Assembly: GCA_030280995.1 (NCBI GenBank)
Contig: JASXTE010000002.1
Location: forward strand, 6,011,683-6,075,682
Origin: Hemileia vastatrix
Taxonomy: Eukaryota; Basidiomycota; Pucciniomycetes; Pucciniales; Zaghouaniaceae
DNA length: 64,000 nt
Direction: 5' to 3'
Shown here: piece after piece, positions 55,632-64,000 of the stretch
How the letters are laid out: each line of letters opens with the position of its first letter
Numbering within the stretch: position 1 is the stretch's first letter
Program-made: the position numbers and the translations under genes
Notes under the pieces: model-generated
The model's database searches: none
Told to the model about the DNA's origin: nothing
Seen by the model: the letters and a program-made list of their open reading frames with translations, nothing else

Positions 55632-58241
55632 ATGTCTTCTTCTGCTGTTGCTTCTGGATCTTCTAACCCTCTTACTCCCTCAGTTAGAATTGTTTCTTGG
55701 GATGGCCCAAAGTTTGATGGGGAGGAGGTTAAATGGTTCATTAGCAGGTATGAAGCTGCTGCTGCTGTTGATGGTGCTTCTCATGTGGATATGGTGAAGC
55801 AAGTTAGATTTTTTATTGCCGATAGGGAGGTGGAAAAAGAGGTTATTGCTATGCAGGCATTCAAGGACAAGGATTGGGTTAAGCTTTCTAAAGCTATGGT
55901 TGATAGATGGGGTGTTAGGTTTACTATGATGGACCTCAATAAAATTGTTGGAGACTGGCAAGCAAAAGGTGGTGTTTCTTCTATGGCTGACTTCAAAAAG
56001 CTCTGTGTTCAGTTTGATGAAGTGGTGGAATATCTCATACTGGTGGACGAGTTAGTGCATGAGAACCAAGCAAAAGATTTGTTTTGGTCAGCATGCAGCA
56101 GGGATATTCGTATGGACGTCTTGAAGGATCTTTCAAGAAAAGATTTGATGAAGGAACTGCCTAATGGTGAGCAGAAACTGCCGGCTCTGGAGGTTATCAA
56201 AGAGAACATTCAGGCCCATCTCAAGTTATTGGCGTTGGACAAATATCAAGAGTCATGCACTCAATATGTTAGCAAGGTTAGCGAAGTTTTGGCCGAAAAC
56301 AATGATATTATGGTCAAAGCCCAGGAGGCCAAGAAGGCACAAATGGGATTACCGGCTGCTAAAGTTGAGGGCAATGTAGACAATAAGATGGTCGATCACT
56401 TGGCCGATTTAACGAAACAATTAAAAATATTTGTTCAAGAGACTCAGAAGGCCAATAAGGCCCCAATCGCTTCTTCGTCGACGTCGACTTCTTATCAGTC
56501 TAGAGGTTATGAACGTCGAAATTATAATGGCAATAACAACGGTAACCGCTTCCCAGGCAATGGGAGAAATGGTGGGAATGGTGGTAATGGATATAGAGGT
56601 GGCTATGATGAGCCAAAGGTGTGCTCCTATTGTAATAGGAGAGGGCATAGAGCAACAGTTTGTTTTGCTCTTGATAAGGATATGGATGCTGGGCGAGTTT
56701 TATTCGATGGTAAAGTTTATAAATTTCCCGATGGTTCTTTCATCAAGCCCAGTGATGGACAGTCTCCTTCTGATTTGGTCAGAAGAAGTTTAACGGCTGA
56801 AAGGAGAGCCAGATTTGAAGAGGTGACGGATGAAGATGTTAATGCCAAGGGTGGCAAAAATGGTAATGGTAATGGTGGTAAAGCTGACAAGGGCAAGGAG
56901 AAAGAGGTCAGTAAAGCCACATTTTCTACTTCTTTTGGTGGTTTAGAGCTGGCGACGGTTGCCCAGGTGGAGGGCAGCTGTATGGCTGGCGAATACGATG
57001 TTAATGCTGCTAGAAGAGCAGCTGCTACTAAGGCGAAAAGTAGCATTCAGAGCCAATTGAGGGCTAATCCTGGCAAGGCCAATAACAAAGTGAACCCTTA
57101 CTCTAAGGACAAGAATTCTAGTGCTCAAACTGCCGCCAACAAATTGAACCCTTACTCTAAGGACGAGTTATATAAAATGCAGAAGGGGATTGCTGATATG
57201 GGGCCCCCTAGTTATGGCAAGTTTGATTTAAATGGTGAGCCTATGCCAGAGGATGATTCGGATTCTGAGGAGGACGTACCGTTGGCGTCTCTACCCAGAC
57301 CAAGTTTTAGTGGTCCCATCCCAATGGAGGGTGTAAGAAGGACTAGCGATGGATCAGGATTAGTGCAAGAAGCTGGTGATGGAGTTAGGGTTATAGAAAG
57401 TGAAGATGTTATAATGGGGGGTGAAGATGGCTCGGTTGGACCACAAGAGGTACCCAGGGCCAAGGTTGTTAAATCAAAGGTCCAGTATGAGCGGCCAGTA
57501 GTTTCTGGTCAAGCTAATGCGATGGACGCAGTTTTGAATAGGGTGAATCAACTTCAGATTCCCTTATCTTTGGGGGAGTTATTTACGATTAGTCCGGCGC
57601 TTGCTGAAAAGCAAAAGAAGCATTTGACGAGGCGTCGGGTTTCCACTGGAGAGGTGGAATATATTTGTGAAAATGCTGAAAAGTTTGGGGAAGATGTAGA
57701 TACACATTTTTCTGCTCCCCTGGGTTACCTGGTGGTAACTCTTAATGGTAAAGAAGTAAAGGCCTTGGTCGATTCAGGGTCTCAAATTAATTTAATTTCA
57801 TTGGAGCAAGCGACAAGTATAGGCTTGCCAATTAAAAGTGGAACTGGGGGAAACCTCAGAGGTATTGGAGGGCATGCAACAGAGCTGATGGGTACTGCTG
57901 AGCATGTCAGGTTAGGCATTGGTGGATCTGTTGGTAAGGTTCACTTTTATGTGGCCAGAGGAGCAGTCAAAACTGTTCTTGGTGGTCCTTTTTTGATGGA
58001 TTTTGAGGCCAGGATAGGGTATCAAGCTGGCATGGGGATTAGTTTGGAGATCACTGGTGAAGATATGCGGAGGTTACATATGCGGTTAGCACCTCCAGGA
58101 GATGAAGGTTGGGAAACACGGCCAGGGATTACTACTCTGTGCCAGTGTTGTGTTTGCACCAAGAAGCGGCATATTAAACGGACGGCTTCTGGTGAATTAT
58201 GTTTGTTGGAAAGGGATGGATGCCCTCATTTTTTGGGGTAG
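55632..58241 (+). CDS. gypsy Gag-protease (ORF1), 869 residues
   Basis: ATG at 55632 (MSSSAVASGSSN); the frame is open upstream but has no earlier ATG. Gag core: VSWDGPKFDGEEVKWFISRY, VRFFIADREVEKEVIAMQAF, MVDRWGVRF. An Asn/Gly/Arg-rich patch follows, then the zinc knuckle CSYCNRRGHRATVC (about 329). An Ala/Lys-rich linker carries the repeat NPYSKD. The aspartic protease is near 712 (ALVDSGSQINLISLEQA, then VLGGPFLMDF). The end is Cys-rich (CQCCVCTKKRH) where a normal gypsy element would run into reverse transcriptase. It stops at 58239-58241, just past a -1 slippery heptamer. Gag would package RNA in cytoplasmic particles and the protease would mature them. Confidence 0.9.
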   Translation: MSSSAVASGSSNPLTPSVRIVSWDGPKFDGEEVKWFISRYEAAAAVDGASHVDMVKQVRFFIADREVEKEVIAMQAFKDKDWVKLSKAMVDRWGVRFTMMDLNKIVGDWQAKGGVSSMADFKKLCVQFDEVVEYLILVDELVHENQAKDLFWSACSRDIRMDVLKDLSRKDLMKELPNGEQKLPALEVIKENIQAHLKLLALDKYQESCTQYVSKVSEVLAENNDIMVKAQEAKKAQMGLPAAKVEGNVDNKMVDHLADLTKQLKIFVQETQKANKAPIASSSTSTSYQSRGYERRNYNGNNNGNRFPGNGRNGGNGGNGYRGGYDEPKVCSYCNRRGHRATVCFALDKDMDAGRVLFDGKVYKFPDGSFIKPSDGQSPSDLVRRSLTAERRARFEEVTDEDVNAKGGKNGNGNGGKADKGKEKEVSKATFSTSFGGLELATVAQVEGSCMAGEYDVNAARRAAATKAKSSIQSQLRANPGKANNKVNPYSKDKNSSAQTAANKLNPYSKDELYKMQKGIADMGPPSYGKFDLNGEPMPEDDSDSEEDVPLASLPRPSFSGPIPMEGVRRTSDGSGLVQEAGDGVRVIESEDVIMGGEDGSVGPQEVPRAKVVKSKVQYERPVVSGQANAMDAVLNRVNQLQIPLSLGELFTISPALAEKQKKHLTRRRVSTGEVEYICENAEKFGEDVDTHFSAPLGYLVVTLNGKEVKALVDSGSQINLISLEQATSIGLPIKSGTGGNLRGIGGHATELMGTAEHVRLGIGGSVGKVHFYVARGAVKTVLGGPFLMDFEARIGYQAGMGISLEITGEDMRRLHMRLAPPGDEGWETRPGITTLCQCCVCTKKRHIKRTASGELCLLERDGCPHFLG

Positions 58242-60490
58242 CAGGGGCTGATCACTCTAATGTTGTAATCTCTCCTCAGGATGAGATCCCGGATTGCAAT
58301 AGGTCAGCTCACTTGGAGATAATTCAAGTGGATTCTCAATTATTTTCTGTTAATATTACTTTGGAGTGCAAATACGTTTTGGACTTTTCTATATGTTTAT
58401 TGGATTTACCCGGTTTTTCTATTAAATTTAAAAACGGTGAAAAAGGCAAAATGGGCCAAATTAGGTTGGATAAAAATTGGAAGGGTATGTTTTGTGACCT
58501 CCAGCAAGAGGGTAAACTGCAAAAATTACATCAAAACTCGATTAAAAATCTCAGTATAAGTAAAACACAAAAAAATAACTTTTGTGAAAATGTTATTCGG
58601 GGCCTCCAGCAAGAGGTTAAACTGCAATTATCTCCTTCTATCACGGACCTCCAGCAAGAGGGTAAACTGCAAATATCTTATCAAAACCCGATTAAAAATC
58701 TTAGTATAATTAAAACACAAAAAAATAATTTTTGTGAAAATTCGTTTCCGGACCTCCCCCATGAGGTTAAACTGGCAGGACTATTGTGTTTAGATAATGA
58801 TGATGATGACCTCCACCAAGAGGATAAACTGGAAAATAGTTTTTATGTTAATAAAGGTGTTGGAAAAGGTGTAGATAAATTCGGCAGAGAGGAGGTAGAA
58901 GAAGATGTGGTGTATGTAGAGGAAGATGGATTGGTAGTGTGGGATAGTAGTAAATTAAGGAATGGTGTATATGTTGGAGAATTAGAGAATTTAAATAAAA
59001 AGGTGGATAAAGAGAAAGAGGTATTTTTGAATACGGTTTTCAAAGGATCCAAAGGTTCAGAAGAAAAACGTCGACATAGCTCGATTAAAGATTTATTTAG
59101 GGGTCAACGATTATTGGCTCATTCATGTGCAGGTGATATTGGTGATAGAGAAGTCCCTATTGATGTTATATTAATCGATTTTCAAGATGAAGTCTGGGGT
59201 CAGACTGGTTTTTATTTTTTGTTAGTCAAATATTTGTTGACTTTAGAGAGGCCAGAAGATTGTGAAGACGATGAATGGGTGGCTATCAAGAGGAAGTCAT
59301 CTACGTTTTACCTATCTGGTCGACGTTTAATGAGGAGGAGGTATCCAAATCCTCAAGTAGTTATAACTCAACAGAAGGGGCAAGAATTAGTTTTGAAATC
59401 ACTGCATGAAGATCTCGGGCATAGAGGCGTTGGAGAAACATTTAGAAGAATTTCTGATCGATTTTGGTGGCCTGGCATGAAGATGGCTGTTAAACAGTGG
59501 GTTCAGTCATGCGAAGAATGTCAAAGACGAAGTTATTTAAGGCCAAAAGAACCTGGACGCGCGACCGGTGAATATACGCTCTTTGGAAGAGTTAGTTTAG
59601 ATGCCATTCATATAAAAGAGGGACGGTATAAATATTTAATTGTGGCCAGAGATGATTTATCTGGTTGGGTAGAGGCAGCGCCTCTTATTAATTTAACTGC
59701 CAAAAATGTGGCAGAATTTTTTTTGAATAATTGGGTATATAGGTATGGGGTGATGAAGTTGGTAACGGTAGATGGAGGTCCTGAATTTGGGACAGAGTTT
59801 AAAGAGGCCGTATTGAAAGTTGGATCAAAGGTTAGGGTAGCAACCCCATATTATCCTGAAGCTGAAGGCATGGTTGAAAGAGGGCATCAAGTTATTAAGG
59901 ATGCTTTAGTTAAAATGTGTGGGACAAGTGCTGAGAAGTGGAGGCACTATTTACCTTTAGTTTTATTTGCTGATCGAATCACTGCCAAAAGGACGACCGG
60001 ATTTTCACCTTATGAACTTGTTTTTGGACAGAAAGCAGTTTTACCGGTTGATTTAGAAGCTGAATCATATCTTGGAGTTGACTGGGACACGGTCAAAACT
60101 ACTGAAGAATTATTGTGTGCAAGAATGATGCAGCTAGAAAAGAAAGAAGAATATTTAGAAAAGGCATATTCGCGGATGATGAAGATCCGAAATCAATCAG
60201 TTAGATATTGGGATGAGCGGTTGGCACATCGATTAAGGAAACCTTTGAACCCAGGTGATATGGTCCTGGTGTATAATAGGAGTTTGGAAAGTCAGTGGGG
60301 AAAAATGTTTGCAGATAGGTGGAATGGACCATATAAAATCAAGGAGCAAGTTTCCGGCGGTTCATATGTGCTAGAAGAGTTGGATGGAGTAGTATTGAAG
60401 AAGAGGGTAGCGGCCGATCAAGTGAAACGGTTCTATCCTAGAGGCACCAGGAGTGCCGAAGTCTTCCTCCGCAATGAGGATAAACTATGA
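58199..60490 (+). CDS. gypsy integrase ORF2, up to 763 residues, no RT or RNase H
   Basis: In the -1 frame relative to ORF1, overlapping it by 43 nt. The first ATG is at 58199, but fusion through the slippery site at 58229 is more likely. Residues about 15-280 are novel, with five hairpin-encoded peptides of the form DLQQEGKL and a 33-residue near-duplicate (SIKNLSISKTQKNNF). From about 335 the protein is standard: FYFLLVKYLLTLERP, zinc-binding H-H-C-C (LHEDLGHRG ... CEECQRR, about 402-446), catalytic Asp in SLDAIHIK (about 468), Asp in TVDGGPEF (about 523) and Glu in EGMVERGH (about 558), then GDMVLVYNRSLES and WNGPYKIKEQ. No YxDD or RNase H motif occurs. The stop lies inside the first 3' hairpin repeat. 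Confidence 0.9.
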   Translation: MFVGKGWMPSFFGVAGADHSNVVISPQDEIPDCNRSAHLEIIQVDSQLFSVNITLECKYVLDFSICLLDLPGFSIKFKNGEKGKMGQIRLDKNWKGMFCDLQQEGKLQKLHQNSIKNLSISKTQKNNFCENVIRGLQQEVKLQLSPSITDLQQEGKLQISYQNPIKNLSIIKTQKNNFCENSFPDLPHEVKLAGLLCLDNDDDDLHQEDKLENSFYVNKGVGKGVDKFGREEVEEDVVYVEEDGLVVWDSSKLRNGVYVGELENLNKKVDKEKEVFLNTVFKGSKGSEEKRRHSSIKDLFRGQRLLAHSCAGDIGDREVPIDVILIDFQDEVWGQTGFYFLLVKYLLTLERPEDCEDDEWVAIKRKSSTFYLSGRRLMRRRYPNPQVVITQQKGQELVLKSLHEDLGHRGVGETFRRISDRFWWPGMKMAVKQWVQSCEECQRRSYLRPKEPGRATGEYTLFGRVSLDAIHIKEGRYKYLIVARDDLSGWVEAAPLINLTAKNVAEFFLNNWVYRYGVMKLVTVDGGPEFGTEFKEAVLKVGSKVRVATPYYPEAEGMVERGHQVIKDALVKMCGTSAEKWRHYLPLVLFADRITAKRTTGFSPYELVFGQKAVLPVDLEAESYLGVDWDTVKTTEELLCARMMQLEKKEEYLEKAYSRMMKIRNQSVRYWDERLAHRLRKPLNPGDMVLVYNRSLESQWGKMFADRWNGPYKIKEQVSGGSYVLEELDGVVLKKRVAADQVKRFYPRGTRSAEVFLRNEDKL
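58229..58235 (+). promoter_or_regulatory. Programmed -1 frameshift site
   Basis: T TTT TTG in ORF1 phase (CAT TTT TTG GGG TAG), a canonical X-XXY-YYZ slippery heptamer, six bases before the ORF1 stop. The -1 frame continues as ...SFFGVAGAD into ORF2 with no stop for 750 codons. A downstream stimulatory structure was not established, although G-rich sequence follows directly. Confidence 0.8.
58494..58823 (+). repeat. Coding-region hairpin repeats (array A, five copies)
   Basis: Hairpins CCTC-6 nt-GAGG followed by (G/T/A)TAAACTG start at 58498, 58603, 58648, 58753 and 58810; loops are CAGCAA, CCCCAT and CACCAA. They are read in frame as DLQQEGKL-type peptides. A unit of about 98 bp carrying the first is duplicated 150 bp later. 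Confidence 0.85.
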
Positions 60491-60957
60491 AATTTATCAA
60501 ATTTTACGGATTCCTCCGCAATGAGGATAAACTATGAAACTTCTTTAACTTTATGGATTCCTCCGCAATGAGGATAAACTATGATATCAATGAAACTTTA
60601 TGGATTCCTCCGCAATGAGGATAAACTATGAAACTTCTTAAATTTTATGGATCCTCCGCAATGAGGATAAACTATGAAATTTCTTAAATTTTATCAACTC
60701 CGAAATGAGGATAAACTATGATATTGATGAAATTTTACGGATTCCTCCGCAATGAGGATAAACTATGAAACTTCTTTAACTTTATGGATTCCTCCGCAAT
60801 GAGGATAAACTATGATATCGACAATATTTTATGACGAACTCCGAAATGAGGATAAACTACAATTTTAATGACTTTTATTAAATTTATACCTCCGCAATGA
60901 GGATAAACTATGATATCTACGAAATTTTATGGATTCCTCCGCAACGAGTATAAACTA
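60466..60957 (+). repeat. 3' hairpin repeats (array B, eleven copies, 47-bp period)
   Basis: CCTC-CGCAAT-GAGG then ATAAACTATGA, starting at 60466, 60513, 60560, 60607, 60653, 60698, 60744, 60791, 60838, 60889 and 60936. Two copies have the variant ACTCCGAAATGAGG and the last is degraded. The ORF2 stop codon is in copy 1. Spacers are A+T-rich and similar but not identical. Confidence 0.95.
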
Positions 60958-61278
60958 TCTTCTTTTTTATCAAAATACCTTACTATCGTTACACTGTATA
61001 TGGACAACGAAACGGCGATGAAACTTAACGAAATTCAAGAAGACCTTCTTTGAAATTTTCAAAAACTTAAAATACTTAAAATATGGGTGATGATAGTGTT
61101 GGAAAATTTTAAAATTTATTGGAAGAAGTTTTCACAGGGGAACCTTCTTAATTAAATATTGGCAAGTGTGGGGGTAATTGATGGGCTGGCTGCTCTATAC
61201 ACAATTACCCCATAATGTTCGTTTCCAAAATTTTCCCTGTTTCTAGTTGAATCCTGGCTTTGTCTTTTAATTTTAGGA

Positions 61279-63135
61279 AGTCCACTAAGACTATAAACTG
61301 GAATGAATCAAGAGACACCGCTCTCAACGCCGGATTCAAGATTTTTTTTATATTTTATTTTGTTTTTGATTTTTTTATGTTAGATTGTGATTTCTTTTCT
61401 TTAATATATATTATGAATTAATGTAAAGGTGATTCTCACTGGTGGTCTCTAATCATTTTTATAAATTGGAGGGAGCCCACCCAGTGATCATCATTATAAA
61501 AATTATCTTCTAAAAACTTTCATTTATTTTCTTTTCTTTTCAATTTCTCAAAATTGTGTAACCACATCAAGTTGCACTTGGATGTGGGTATGATGTCGAG
61601 GGTACGGCTCATCAAATGGCCGGGGGGCATCTTTTAAATTTTAAATTTTGATAATTCTTTTTACTTTTTTTTATCTTTCTTTTCACGTTCATTTATCTTT
61701 CTTTAAAATTAAATTTTAACTTTTATTTCAAACCTATCTTTTCTAAAATCTTTTATTAAAATAAAATAAATAAAAAATAAAATAAAAATTAAAAATTAAA
61801 TTAAATTAAAAATAAAAAAAAATAAAAATAAAATAAAAATAAAAAAATAAATAAATAATAAATAAAATAAAAAAAAAATAAATAAAAAAAAATAAAAATA
61901 AAAATAAAAAAAATAAAAATAAATAAAATATAAATAAATAAATAAATAAAAAAATAAATAAATAAATAAAAAAAAAATAAATAAATAAAAAATTAATTAA
62001 TTAAATTAAAATTATTATTATATTTCTTAGTTTATTTTTTTTAGTTTTCATTCTTTTTAGTTTTTTTTCATTTAGTTTAGACAGGAAACAGGGTCTAGGG
62101 GAACTCAATACCTATGGGATTTTACTTCAAGACAGCTGTTAGTCCTCCAAGACTTTAAACTGGCTACTGTTCAAGACGTTCTTTAAGGTTTTTTTTTATA
62201 CGTATTTTGGATCTGTTAGTCCTCCAAGACTTTAAACTGGCTACTGTTCAAGACATTCTTTAAGGTTTTTTTTTATACGAATTTTGGAGCTGTTAGTCCT
62301 CCAAGACTTTAAACTGGCTACTGTTCAAGACGTTCTTTAAGTTTTTTTATACGAATTTTGGAGCTGTTAGTCCTCCAAGACTTTAAACTGGCTACTGTTC
62401 AAGACTTTCCTTAAGGGTTTTATACGAATTTCGGAGCTGTTAGTCCTCCAAGACTTTAAACTGGCTATTTTTCAAGACTTTCATTAAGGATAATTTTCTT
62501 TATCTTGACATCTGTTAGTCCTCCAAGACTTTAAACTGGCTAATTTTCAAGACTGTCATTAAATATTTTATATTGGAGCTGTTAGTCCTTCAAGACTTTA
62601 AACTGAATTTCAAGGATAATCATGATTTTATGGATATTTTCGGAGACGTATTTCTTTTATATAAATCAAATGTTAGGTCCACCAAGACCTTAAACTGGAC
62701 TATTATCAAGTGTTGGGTCCACCATGACCTTAAACTGGATTTCTTATCGATTAAATGTTTGGTCCACCATGACTTTAAACTGGTAGTTCATTCATTGTTT
62801 AGTCCACTATGACTTTAAACTGGAAAATTAATATCTGCAGGATAATTCAACATTCATTGGACCACTATGGCCTTATACTGGATTACTTGTCGATCAAATG
62901 TTTGGTCCACTATGACATTAAACTGGATTATCAAATTTATTCAATCTTTGGTCAAGCCTAGGCCTTACTTAGGAATATATCAAGATATTTATGCACTTAA
63001 ACGATCTTTGGTCCACCAAGACCATAAACTGGCAATCGATTATATGTTTGGTCCACCAAGACTTTAAACTGGAATGTCAATCTTGTTTGGATAACTCAAT
63101 TCAATCTTTTAATTTATCACTGTCCACTATGACTC
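61279..63135 (+). repeat. 3' hairpin repeats (arrays C and D)
   Basis: A single AGTC-CACTAA-GACT-ATAAACTGG lies at 61279. Array C has seven copies of AGTC-CTCCAA-GACT-TTAAACTGG (62141, 62218, 62295, 62369, 62442, 62517, 62584; step 67-77 bp), each but the last followed by a CTA/TTCAAGAC segment. Array D has about nine copies with stem GGTC/GACC or AGTC/GACT and loop CACCAA, CACCAT or CACTAT (62676 to about 63121, irregular spacing). Most keep TAAACTGG. Confidence 0.9.
61741..62015 (+). repeat. A-rich simple sequence
   Basis: Long run of AAATAAAT-type low-complexity sequence between hairpin arrays, inside the 3' non-coding region of the gypsy element. No other signal. Confidence 0.9.
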
Positions 63136-63804
63136 TAAACTGGTTATTCAATTATTTCTGGATTTGGGTGCTGATAAGCTTTAGGAGGTTAAAATTTTAG
63201 GTGGTGATGATGCTATGGAAAGCATAATGGTTAATTAGGTGAAATTTGTGGCGCTTTAACATGGTCTAAAGTTAAATTATTATTGGAAGCCTGGCAAAAG
63301 TATTTTATGGGTTTGCTGTATAGCAAAGTTTGAAAATTGTGATGAAGGAATCAGAAGTTAGGATGGTAGTTGGATTTTAGGGAATGATTTTTTTTAGTGC
63401 CTCATAGTTAGGCCATTTTTTTTTTTGGTGTGAAGCTTGGAGGACCTTATGGCGAGATTGGAATCATAGAGTTCGGCTCAGTGGGGGGCCCTATGAGGTT
63501 GGAATCAGGAGTATTCGGCTCATAGGAAGATCCACTCTCTCAATGCTGTGACAAGAAGGAAGACTGGTATATGGGAGTCTGAAGGGATTCAAACCTTGCT
63601 CTCAGTAGTGGAATCATCACAAGATTTATATTATTTTATTTTATGTTATATCAAGCCAGAGAAGAAGAAAGAACGTTTTTTTTATAAAGATTTATAAGAA
63701 GACCAGCTAAAACAAATTTATCAAATTATTTTATTAGACAAGATAATTCTTTTGGAATTTCTCAACCACTTATGCAAAGTTATAAGAATGGGGACATTCT
63801 CGAT

Positions 63805-63815
63805 TGGAGGGAGGA
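63805..63815 (+). other. gypsy polypurine tract
   Basis: TGGAGGGAGGA lies directly before the 3' LTR, the plus-strand priming site. Confidence 0.8.
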
Positions 63816-64000
63816 TGTGGTAGCCTAAAGTTTAGTACGGCACCTAAGTATGTAAATGGAGTTATCACGGCATGCAAGATTGGTGTTATTATTTTTTATA
63901 AAAAGGGTTTTATTTAATTTATTTGAGTTTTAAATATGAAGAAATTGGTCACGAGCGAATGCCTACACGAAAACAATTTATTTTACGGAGAAAACTTATT
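63816..64000 (+). repeat. gypsy 3' LTR, cut by the window edge
   Basis: The first 185 bp of the LTR, with no difference seen from 54299-54483. The right end and the target duplication lie outside the window. Confidence 0.95.

Larger units (their letters stand above)
54299..64000 (+). mobile_element. Ty3/gypsy-class retroelement without RT/RNase H, open at right edge
   Basis: The 5' LTR (TGTGGTAGCC...) starts inside a satellite unit at 54299. The same 185 bp restart at 63816 and appear identical to the window edge, so the insertion is young. Between them: primer site, Gag-protease ORF, -1 frameshift site, integrase ORF, a 3.3-kb non-coding region of hairpin repeats, and a purine tract. Neither ORF has an RT active-site motif or RNase H, and there is no other long ORF. 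It is therefore non-autonomous for reverse transcription, yet keeps open Gag, protease and integrase. Full length would be about 10.7 kb. Confidence 0.9.

Noticed and set aside
58199..58201. Independent translation start of ORF2 at its first ATG
   Set aside because: Possible, but the in-phase slippery heptamer 30 bases downstream and the missing intergenic leader make frameshift fusion the better explanation; kept as ORF boundary only.
60466..60957. CRISPR-like array: conserved 25-bp repeat, 47-bp period, variable spacers
   Set aside because: It begins inside the stop region of a retroelement ORF in a eukaryotic window, spacers are near-copies of one another, and no cas genes exist. It is a retroelement tandem hairpin repeat.
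62573..63200. Three overlapping ORFs of 66-79 codons in the gypsy 3' region as possible RT remnants
   Set aside because: They only read through hairpin repeats (recurrent VHHDLKL-like peptides) and contain no RT or RNase H motif.

Overview
This is a eukaryotic, strongly A+T-rich, transposon-dominated window. It suggests a basidiomycete fungus, most likely a rust (Pucciniales). The inference rests on short GT-AG introns of about 60 nt, fungal Ty1/copia and Ty3/gypsy retroelements, PIF/Harbinger-type DNA transposons carrying a TET-like dioxygenase gene, and one recognisable host gene, the ER chaperone ROT1. No species can be fixed from the sequence alone.

Layout: 1-3890 holds the decayed gag of an LTR element (minus strand, running off the left edge) and A+T-rich LTR-like debris. 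3891-9661 is a left-truncated Harbinger element (E4); a 1.5-kb LTR-like element sits in its TET-like gene and itself carries three MITEs. 9719-11202 is a second, inverted copy of the LTR-like element. 12545-18996 is a complete Harbinger element (E3). 19-23.4 kb is the only host-like stretch, with ROT1 (three exons, minus strand). 23379-28295 is an intact, very young copia element with a 5-bp target duplication. 29373-35503 (L) and 35537-42834 (R) are two full-length Harbinger elements fused head to head around a 33-bp spacer, making a roughly 13-kb imperfect palindrome. 42.8-45 kb is a mosaic of Harbinger ends, a MITE and a copia fragment. 45.5-54.3 kb is a satellite of about 608 bp per unit built around a 46-bp palindrome. 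54299 to the right edge is a Ty3/gypsy-class element inserted into that satellite.

How the parts work together: each full Harbinger element has the same plan. A two-exon DDE transposase lies at one end. Next comes a C-rich/G-rich mirror tract, then a TET/JBP-like 2OG-Fe(II) dioxygenase gene in the same direction. A convergent Myb/SANT-like gene (three exons, coiled-coil tail) sits at the other end, with a minisatellite between the convergent 3' ends. Transposase and Myb-like genes read intact in L. Every TET-like copy is broken.

The most unusual object is the gypsy-class element. It has Gag-protease and integrase ORFs joined by a canonical -1 slippery heptamer, but no reverse transcriptase or RNase H. 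It also carries more than 30 copies of a small hairpin followed by TAAACT(GG), in the leader, the coding region and a 3.3-kb 3' region. The hairpin stems differ between arrays yet stay complementary. The satellite palindromes show the same kind of paired change.
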